Assembly: GCA_900552545.1 (NCBI GenBank) | Contig: USAL01000078.1 | Location: forward strand, 1-8,358 | Length of the DNA stretch: 8,358 nt | Direction of reading: 5' to 3' | Origin: an uncultured Sutterella sp. | GTDB taxonomy: Bacteria; Pseudomonadota; Gammaproteobacteria; Burkholderiales; Burkholderiaceae_F | In this document: piece by piece, positions 1-4,491 of the stretch | Position numbering within the stretch: the first letter of the stretch is position 1 | How the letters are laid out: every line of letters begins with the position of its first letter | The notes under the pieces: model-generated | The model's input: the letters and a program-made list of their open reading frames with translations, nothing else | Database searches by the model: none | What the model was told of the DNA's origin: nothing | Program-made: the position numbers and the translations under genes

Positions 1-1
1 G

Positions 2-223
2 GCCCTGCGCCGCTATCAGAAGCAGATACGCGCTCCGCGCGACGGGCGTGACGAGATGGTGATGATGAACACTTGGGGCGACCGCAGTCAGGACACGAAG
101 GTCAACGAGCGTTTCTGTCTGGAGGAGCTCGAGCGTGCGGCGCAAGCCTCCGGCCGCGTCGACGTCTGCAGGATTCCTGAAAGCGTCAAAACCGACCAAG
201 GCGCCCAAGGCGGCGGCCGCTGA
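2..223 (+). CDS. 3' end of an ORF, alpha-galactosidase-like (GH36-type), probably broken
   Basis: The frame is open from base 2 to a TGA at 221-223 (73 residues); its start lies before the window. Third positions are mostly G or C, as in a real gene of this genome, until about base 160, then less so. Residues 1-50 contain RRYQK, a GRDE-like stretch (GRDEMVMMNTWGDRSQD) and VNERF-LEELERAA. From memory this resembles the segment of GH36-type alpha-galactosidases just before their IDDGW motif. Here the match fades after VDV, the IDDGW motif and everything after it are absent, and the frame ends in an Ala/Gly/Gln-rich tail. If the assignment is right, the catalytic part is lost and the gene is a remnant or frameshifted. 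Alternatives are an unrelated protein with a chance match, or an assembly join. The family call is from recognition only and is uncertain. Confidence 0.4.
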   Translation, partial: ALRRYQKQIRAPRDGRDEMVMMNTWGDRSQDTKVNERFCLEELERAAQASGRVDVCRIPESVKTDQGAQGGGR

Positions 224-410
224 TACAATGCGGCTTGCCTCTGCGGCAATCTGCTTAGGGTGAAACCCGACAGGGCGTTGAAGGAAGCCGTGTGGGATCG
301 CCTTTTTCCTTTTTTTGCCGCATTTCCCGAAAACCCATGGATCGCGCCCTTTTTTCTAAGCGGCGCTTCCGGGGTTTTGTCTTTTTTCCCTTCTTTTTCG
401 TTTGCGCCGC
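224..410 (+). other. T-rich intergenic leader before azlC
   Basis: This 187-base gap holds no convincing gene. A TACAAT hexamer at 224-229 could be a -10 element, but no good -35 lies 16-18 bases upstream. Small perfect hairpins follow: TTGCC/GGCAA (235-239 with 245-249) and GGGT/ACCC (258-261 with 265-268). Several T-runs come next (303-307, 310-316, 350-355, around 382-387 and 394-398). The last stretch before the azlC start is almost all pyrimidine with no Shine-Dalgarno. A frame opening with GTG at 260 gives a Phe-rich peptide that only reflects the T-runs. Confidence 0.5.
272..316 (+). terminator. weak terminator candidate upstream of azlC
   Basis: AGGGCG (272-277) can pair with CGCCTT (299-304), with one G-U pair and a 21-base loop. 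The 3' arm runs into TTTTT (303-307) and, after CC, seven more T (310-316). The stem is short and the loop long, so this is only a candidate for ending transcription of the upstream frame. Confidence 0.25.
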
Positions 411-1160
411 ATGAGCGAGACTCCGGACACACATCACGCTGATCACGCAGATCACGCCGACCGCACCGACGTCGGCGACGCCTTTCGACAGTCGATTCCG
501 GTGATGCTGGGCTACGTGCCGCTTGGCATCGTCTTCGGCTTTCTCTTTGTGCAGGCGGGCGGCGCGCCCTGGCTTGCCGTCGTCTCCTCGATTCTCATCT
601 ACGGCGGCGCCGTGCAGTACATGATGGTGCCGATGTTGGCCGCCGGCGCCTCGGTCGCCTCGGTTGCCTTCGCGACGGCCGTGCTCAACCTGCGGCACAT
701 CTTCTACGGGCTGCCGATTCTTCGCAAGATGCCCGAGCGCGGCTGGCGGCGCTGGTACTGCGTCTTTGCGCTCACCGACGAGACGTTTTCGCTTCTGAGC
801 CTCTTTCCGGAAGACGCCTCCAAGAAGAAGGTCCTGTGGCTTTGCTTTTTCAACCACGTCTGGTGGATCGTGGGAAGCCTTCTCGGGGCCGTGCTGGGCG
901 CTGCGGCAAGAATTGAGCTTCAGGGCATGGACTTCGTGCTCACGAGCCTTTTCTCGGTGCTGATGTGCGAGCTCTGGCGGCAGCGCGCAAGCGCCTGGCC
1001 GCTGTGGTCGGCTCTGGCAGGGTACTTCGCCATGCGCCTTCTCGTGCCCGGACAGGCGCTTACGCTTTCAATTGCCTTCTGCATGATTGCGGGCCTTGTC
1101 TGGGGCGCCGTGCGCCGCCGGCAGCTGCGTGATCAGGAAGGCGAGGAGCTCACGAGATGA
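411..1160 (+). CDS. azlC: AzlC-family branched-chain amino acid permease, large subunit
   Basis: Predicted inner-membrane protein of the AzlC/YgaZ family, the large subunit of a two-component system that in studied members exports branched-chain amino acids or their analogues. The 249-residue product is close to the family's usual size. Hydrophobic segments begin around residue 29 (PVMLGYVPLGIVFGFLFV) and recur at about 53-90, 141-165, 174-187 and 205-232. Family-typical motifs are NLRHIFYGL (93-101) and LTDETFSL (121-128), matching the NxRHxFYG and TDE patterns of YgaZ. I chose ATG 411; a TTG at 402 would add three residues, and neither has a Shine-Dalgarno. The N-terminus has an unusual His/Asp repeat (about residues 8-20) ahead of the first membrane segment. 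The stop overlaps the azlD start in ATGA, so the two are probably translationally coupled. Confidence 0.9.
   Translation: MSETPDTHHADHADHADRTDVGDAFRQSIPVMLGYVPLGIVFGFLFVQAGGAPWLAVVSSILIYGGAVQYMMVPMLAAGASVASVAFATAVLNLRHIFYGLPILRKMPERGWRRWYCVFALTDETFSLLSLFPEDASKKKVLWLCFFNHVWWIVGSLLGAVLGAAARIELQGMDFVLTSLFSVLMCELWRQRASAWPLWSALAGYFAMRLLVPGQALTLSIAFCMIAGLVWGAVRRRQLRDQEGEELTR
432..467 (+). repeat. 9-bp tandem repeat at the azlC 5' end
   Basis: Units of the form GATCACGCN occur in register: CATCACGCT (432-440), GATCACGCA (441-449), GATCACGCC (450-458) and a decayed GACCGCACC (459-467). They encode a repeated His-Ala-Asp tripeptide in the cytosolic or periplasmic N-terminal tail. The copy number could change by slippage without shifting the frame. 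Confidence 0.7.
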
Positions 1161-1525
1161 CGCCCATGGATGATGCAATCTATCTGCTCACGGTGTTCGT
1201 GGCCATGGCGGCGGTAACGGCCGCTGAGCGCGCGCTTCCCTTCGTGGCAAGTCAGTGGCTCTCCCGGCAGCGCTGGGTGCGGGATCTGGGGAAGTTTTTG
1301 CCGCTGGCGATCATGGTGCTGCTTGTGGTCCACTCGGCCATGGGCGCTGCCGACGGCCGCAGCCACGACGGGCTCTTCGGGGCGCTTCCGGCGCCCGAAG
1401 TGGCCTCGATTGCGCTCACCTTTCTCCTACAGTGGCTATTTAAAAACGCACTCGTGGCGATCTTTTCGGGCACGGCGCTCTACGTGGTGTTGGTCAACGG
1501 CCTCATCCCGGGCCTGGTGCTCTAG
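1157..1525 (+). CDS. azlD: AzlD-family branched-chain amino acid transporter, small subunit
   Basis: Small integral membrane partner of AzlC (AzlD/YgaH type), expected to form the exporter with it in the inner membrane. It has 122 residues, slightly longer than the usual 105-110. Visible features are a first membrane segment at about 8-22, the conserved RALPF motif (25-29), KFLPLAIMVLLVV (46-58), and two C-terminal hydrophobic segments (about 81-96 and 98-120). The ATG overlaps the azlC stop by four bases, and GAGGAG at 1143-1148 sits eight bases upstream as a ribosome binding site. Gene order and overlap support a two-gene operon. No clear terminator follows; the next 187 bases lead into glnS. 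Confidence 0.88.
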   Translation: MTPMDDAIYLLTVFVAMAAVTAAERALPFVASQWLSRQRWVRDLGKFLPLAIMVLLVVHSAMGAADGRSHDGLFGALPAPEVASIALTFLLQWLFKNALVAIFSGTALYVVLVNGLIPGLVL

Positions 1526-1583
1526 AGGCCTCAGACGACGCGGCTTTTGCGGCAAATCCCGAACGGGCGCGGGCGCGGTCGGC

Positions 1584-1712
1584 TAAAATTATTTCTTTAC
1601 GAGCCGCGCTGAGCATTCAACCTTATCCTCGGGATCAGCGCGGAATCGGGATTGCGCCTGCGGCAACGCCCTCAGGCGCCGCGATCGCTTTTGAGCTCAC
1701 AACATTCAAGCT
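1584..1712 (+). promoter_or_regulatory. putative glnS promoter -10 and structured leader
   Basis: TAAAAT at 1584-1589 is a plausible -10 element in an AT-rich pocket (1584-1599) within GC-rich DNA, although no good -35 is visible. A start near 1596 would give a leader of about 117 bases containing two perfect inverted repeats. CCGCGCTGA (1604-1612) pairs with TCAGCGCGG (1635-1643) over a 22-base loop, and GCGCCTG (1654-1660) pairs with CAGGCGC (1673-1679) over a 12-base loop. The bases just before the ATG lack a Shine-Dalgarno. Whether the structures regulate translation is inference. Confidence 0.4.
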
Positions 1713-3815
1713 ATGTCCGATACGGTCAATCACGAAGAAGAAAAGGAGGACGCCGGCGCGCGTCCGACCAATTTCATCCGCAGCATCATTGAGGCTGATC
1801 TTGAGGCCAACAGCAACCGGCCCCGTCTGTGGTGCGGTCATCCCGCGCCCTACAGTGAGCAGGCTGCCGCTGGGCACGAGGACGTCGCGCGCATCCGCAC
1901 GCGCTTTCCGCCCGAGCCCAACGGGTACCTTCACATCGGGCACGTCAAGAGCATCTGCCTCAACTTCGGGCTTGCCGAAGACTACGGCGGCTACTGCCAC
2001 ATGCGCTTTGACGACACCAATCCCGTCAAGGAGGATCAGGAGTACGTCGACGCCATTCTCGAGAGCGTGCGCTGGATGGGCTTTGACTGGCGCCACGGCG
2101 ACGAGGTGAACCTCTATCACGCCTCCGCGTACTTCGAATGGATGTACGAGTTTGCCGAGCATCTGATCAAGACGGGCTACGCCTACGACGACGAGCAGAC
2201 GGCCGACGAGATGCGCGCCAACCGCGGCACGCTCACCGAGCCCGGCAAAAACTCGCCCTACCGCGACCGCTCGCCCGAGGAGAATCTGAGGATCTTTCGA
2301 GAGATGCGCGCGGGCAAGCACCCCGAGGGCTCGATGGTGCTGCGCGCCAAGATCGACATGGCCTCGCCCAACATCAACCTGCGCGATCCCGCGATCTACC
2401 GCATCCGCTTTGCCGAACACCAGTCCACGGGCACCGCCTGGTGCATCTACCCGATGTACACCTTCGCGCACCCGATCGAGGACACGCTTGAGAATATCAC
2501 GCACTCGATCTGCACGCTCGAATTCGAGGATCAGCGCGCCTTCTATGACTGGGCGCTCGAGCGCGTCGTGCCGGTTCTGAGAACACCGCAGTTTGAGGAG
2601 GCCAAGACGATCATCGCGGCCATGGCCGAGGGAAGCGACGAGCGTGCGCTCGTCTTTGCCCGTGCTGCCTACAACGCCCGCGCAAAGCTGGGCACAAGCG
2701 ACCCCGAAGCGGCCATGAACGAGATCTTCAGCCACTGGGCTACCACGAACGGTCCCGAAAGTCTCGATGGTCCCCAGGGCAAGACGTTCTTTACGCTGCT
2801 CACGCAGTACCCGCAGAACTTCACGCCGCTCATGCAGGCCGCGCTCTCGGTGGCGGTGAGAAAGAACTTCTTCCTCCTTTCGCATCAGTACGAATTCAAC
2901 CGTCTGAGCCTTACCAATGTTGTGCTCAGCAAGCGCAAGCTCATTCAGCTCGTCAACGAGGGCTACGTCGACGGCTGGGACGATCCCCGCATGCCCACGA
3001 TCGTCGGCCTGCGCCGCCGCGGCTATACCGCGCAGTCGCTCAAGAACTTCGTCGAGCACTGCGGCGTGAGCCGCGTGGCGGGCGGCTGGATCGACTACAG
3101 CGTGCTCGAGCAGAGCTTGAGAGAGGATCTTGAGTCGACGGCCGAGCGCCGCTTCGGCATCGTGCATCCCTTGAAGCTCGTGATCGACAACTATCCCGAG
3201 GGTCAGAGCGAGGAGCTTGAGGCGCCCAACCATCCGCAGAACGAAGCCATGGGCTCGCGCAAGCTCACCATGAGTCGCGAGCTCTGGATCGAGCAGGACG
3301 ACTTCGCCGAGGTTCCCCCGAAGGGTTACCGGCGCCTGACGATTCCCGCCGACGGGACGCCTGCCAAGCCGGTGCGCCTGCGCTACGGCTACGTGATCGT
3401 GCCCTCGTCCTTTGAAAAGGATGCCGACGGGCGCGTCACCTGCGTGCACGCCGAGTACCTGCCGCAGACCAAGACCGGTACGGAAGGCGCCGATTCGGTG
3501 AAGACCAAGGCCGCCATCCACTGGCTTGACGCGGCCACGGCCGTGCCCGCCGAGCTGCGTTTCTACGACCGTCTCTTTGCCGTGGCGCACCCGGACGCCG
3601 AGAAGAATTTCCTTGACGTCCTCAACCGCGACAGCAAGAACGTCTATCAGGGCTACGTGGAGCCGGCAGCTGCGAACGCCGCGCCCGATACGCGTTTCCA
3701 GTTCGAGCGCACGGGCTACTTCGTTACCGACCGCGTCGAGCACGGCAAGGACGGGCGCGCGGTCTTCAACCTCGCCGTCGGCCTGCGCGACAGCTGGGGT
3801 AAGAAAAAGGCCTGA
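1713..3815 (+). CDS. glnS: glutaminyl-tRNA synthetase with large insertion
   Basis: Class I aminoacyl-tRNA synthetase that charges tRNA-Gln with glutamine using ATP in the cytosol. Visible motifs are ARPTNFI near the N-terminus, PPEPNGYLHIGH (66-77, the HIGH signature), DDTNP (100-104), RGTLTEPGKNSPYRDRS (171-187), WCIYPMYTFAH (243-253; Y249 and H253 match the glutamine-binding Tyr211 and His215 of E. coli), VLSKRKL (404-410, the KMSKS-type loop), and GWDDPRMPT (421-429). The anticodon-binding beta-barrel region fills about 480-700. It has 700 residues against about 554 in E. coli. Compared by eye, about 99 extra residues lie between YDW (278-280) and QYEF (392-395), and about 23 more between NFIR and RFPPEPN (around 36-58). 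The frame and codon use stay uniform throughout. The ATG at 1713 is the first possible start after an in-frame TGA at 1692-1694. Confidence 0.97.
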   Translation: MSDTVNHEEEKEDAGARPTNFIRSIIEADLEANSNRPRLWCGHPAPYSEQAAAGHEDVARIRTRFPPEPNGYLHIGHVKSICLNFGLAEDYGGYCHMRFDDTNPVKEDQEYVDAILESVRWMGFDWRHGDEVNLYHASAYFEWMYEFAEHLIKTGYAYDDEQTADEMRANRGTLTEPGKNSPYRDRSPEENLRIFREMRAGKHPEGSMVLRAKIDMASPNINLRDPAIYRIRFAEHQSTGTAWCIYPMYTFAHPIEDTLENITHSICTLEFEDQRAFYDWALERVVPVLRTPQFEEAKTIIAAMAEGSDERALVFARAAYNARAKLGTSDPEAAMNEIFSHWATTNGPESLDGPQGKTFFTLLTQYPQNFTPLMQAALSVAVRKNFFLLSHQYEFNRLSLTNVVLSKRKLIQLVNEGYVDGWDDPRMPTIVGLRRRGYTAQSLKNFVEHCGVSRVAGGWIDYSVLEQSLREDLESTAERRFGIVHPLKLVIDNYPEGQSEELEAPNHPQNEAMGSRKLTMSRELWIEQDDFAEVPPKGYRRLTIPADGTPAKPVRLRYGYVIVPSSFEKDADGRVTCVHAEYLPQTKTGTEGADSVKTKAAIHWLDAATAVPAELRFYDRLFAVAHPDAEKNFLDVLNRDSKNVYQGYVEPAAANAAPDTRFQFERTGYFVTDRVEHGKDGRAVFNLAVGLRDSWGKKKA

Positions 3816-3851
3816 GTTGTTGTCTAGACTGCAGCTTTAGTGCAAGAATGG

Positions 3852-3889
3852 GGCTGACGCCGTGTTGAAATCGCGACGTCGGCCTTTTT
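3852..3889 (+). terminator. intrinsic terminator after glnS
   Basis: GGCTGACG (3852-3859) pairs with CGTCGGCC (3877-3884), eight pairs including one G-U, with a 17-base loop, followed directly by TTTTT (3885-3889) and a further T-rich stretch. It lies 36 bases after the glnS stop and is well placed to end that transcript. Confidence 0.55.
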
Positions 3890-4051
3890 CTTCTTTCAAT
3901 ATCCGCAGGATTAAAAAACGCGGAAGAACAAAATATGTCCGCCAGACAGCCTCATGCGATCGCCCAGAGTCCTGCCAGTCGGTGCGCATCCGCCTGCAGC
4001 GGCCTTTGAAGCGCTGCCGTCGGTTTTGATCAAACATAGGAGAGACAAGCA

Positions 4052-4255
4052 ATGAAGCACGCAATCATGGCCGCGCTCGCGGCCTTTGCTGTTGCCGGCG
4101 CCGCCCAGGCTGCAGGTGACCTTGGTACAAAGCCGATCACGGACAAGGATCAGTGCCACGCCTGCGACATGTGGATCACGAAGTATCCCGGCCCCAAGGG
4201 CGAGATCGTCATGAAGCCCGGCCGCAAGGGCTCTCCCGCCGACAAGGCCGTCTGA
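4052..4255 (+). CDS. small exported protein, NosL-like N-terminal fragment
   Basis: The ATG at 4052 follows AGGAGA (4038-4043) with an eight-base gap, a good ribosome binding site. The 67-residue product begins with a Sec signal peptide, with hydrophobic residues 4-18 and likely cleavage after AQA (19-21). The mature part carries QCHACDMWITKYPGPKGE (34-51). From memory this resembles the N-terminal Cys-x-x-Cys-Gly-Met...YPGPKG segment of NosL, the copper-binding accessory protein of nitrous oxide reductase, but with Asp where NosL has Gly. NosL proteins are about twice as long or more and continue into a KFCSTRD-type segment. Here the sequence instead runs to KPGRKGSPADKAV and stops, just before composition shifts to AT-rich island DNA. 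It is most likely a 5' remnant; a genuine short periplasmic dicysteine protein is the alternative. No convincing promoter is visible. Confidence 0.55.
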   Translation: MKHAIMAALAAFAVAGAAQAAGDLGTKPITDKDQCHACDMWITKYPGPKGEIVMKPGRKGSPADKAV

Positions 4256-4276
4256 GAAGGACGAACGCCGTAAGGC

Positions 4277-4344
4277 AACGGTAAATCAAAGACCCCGGCG
4301 GCGAAAGTTACCTACGCATAAGGACAACATTTCAAATTACCGTT
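4277..4344. repeat. spaced 8-bp inverted repeat at the island edge
   Basis: AACGGTAA (4277-4284) is repeated as its exact reverse complement TTACCGTT (4337-4344), with 52 bases between. A partial third copy (GTTACC, 4308-4313) lies inside. The pair falls in the stretch where GC-rich host-like DNA gives way to AT-rich DNA. It may be chance. Confidence 0.35.
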
Positions 4345-4357
4345 CAAGTAGCATTGA

Positions 4358-4398
4358 AAAAGCCACTGACTCTGAATTATTCAGGGTCAGTGGCTTTT
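4358..4398. terminator. strong bidirectional terminator-like hairpin
   Basis: Bases 4358-4376 pair with 4380-4398 in a 19-bp stem with one G-U pair (4371-4385) and a three-base loop (TTA). The stem ends in AAAA on the left and TTTT on the right, so it carries a U-run in either direction. It ends two bases before the -35 of the hsdR promoter and would shield that promoter from transcription entering through the nosL-like gene. Confidence 0.8.
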
Positions 4399-4400
4399 CG

Positions 4401-4429
4401 TTGAAAACGAGGCTGCATTCTGGTACAAT
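4401..4429 (+). promoter_or_regulatory. sigma-70 promoter of the hsd operon, extended -10
   Basis: TTGAAA (4401-4406) and TACAAT (4424-4429) are separated by exactly 17 bases, and TGG just before the -10 supplies an extended -10 TG motif. Both hexamers are one base off consensus. The start would be near 4436, giving a 5' untranslated region of about 56 bases before the GTG start of hsdR. Confidence 0.75.
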
Positions 4430-4445
4430 CTATGTGTATAAAAGG

Positions 4446-4476
4446 AACTTCCCATAATTGCACCTTATCGGAAGTT
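4446..4476 (+). promoter_or_regulatory. inverted repeat in the hsdR 5' untranslated region
   Basis: AACTTCC (4446-4452) and GGAAGTT (4470-4476) are exact reverse complements with a 17-base spacer. They lie between the predicted transcription start and the AGGAGG ribosome binding site (4480-4485). This could be an operator for a repressor or an RNA hairpin that affects ribosome access. No regulator gene is visible in the window, so its function is unknown. Confidence 0.45.
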
Positions 4477-4491
4477 GAAAGGAGGGGCACT

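Noticed and set aside
157..180. Clustered SalI/AatII/PstI-like sites, and XbaI-PstI sites near 3823-3834, suggesting vector polylinker
   Set aside because: The order does not match a vector polylinker I know, there is no BamHI site (GGATTCC, not GGATCC), and such sites are expected by chance in GC-rich DNA.
260..442. A Phe-rich 60-residue frame that could be an attenuation leader peptide for azlC
   Set aside because: Its Phe codons come from the T-runs, it has no ribosome site, it is not rich in Leu, Ile or Val, and it runs past the azlC start.
1635..3743. A 702-codon open frame on the minus strand opposite glnS
   Set aside because: It is antisense to an unmistakable glnS in GC-rich DNA, shows no recognisable motif and is a composition shadow.
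4025..4034. TTTGATCAAA palindrome as an FNR/ANR box upstream of the nosL-like gene
   Set aside because: The half-sites TTGAT and ATCAA need a four-base spacer; here they overlap with none, and the site lies right next to the ribosome binding site.
4432..4491. Upstream ATG start for hsdR adding 20 residues
   Set aside because: It lies before the predicted transcription start and has no ribosome binding site, whereas GTG 4492 has AGGAGG at six bases.
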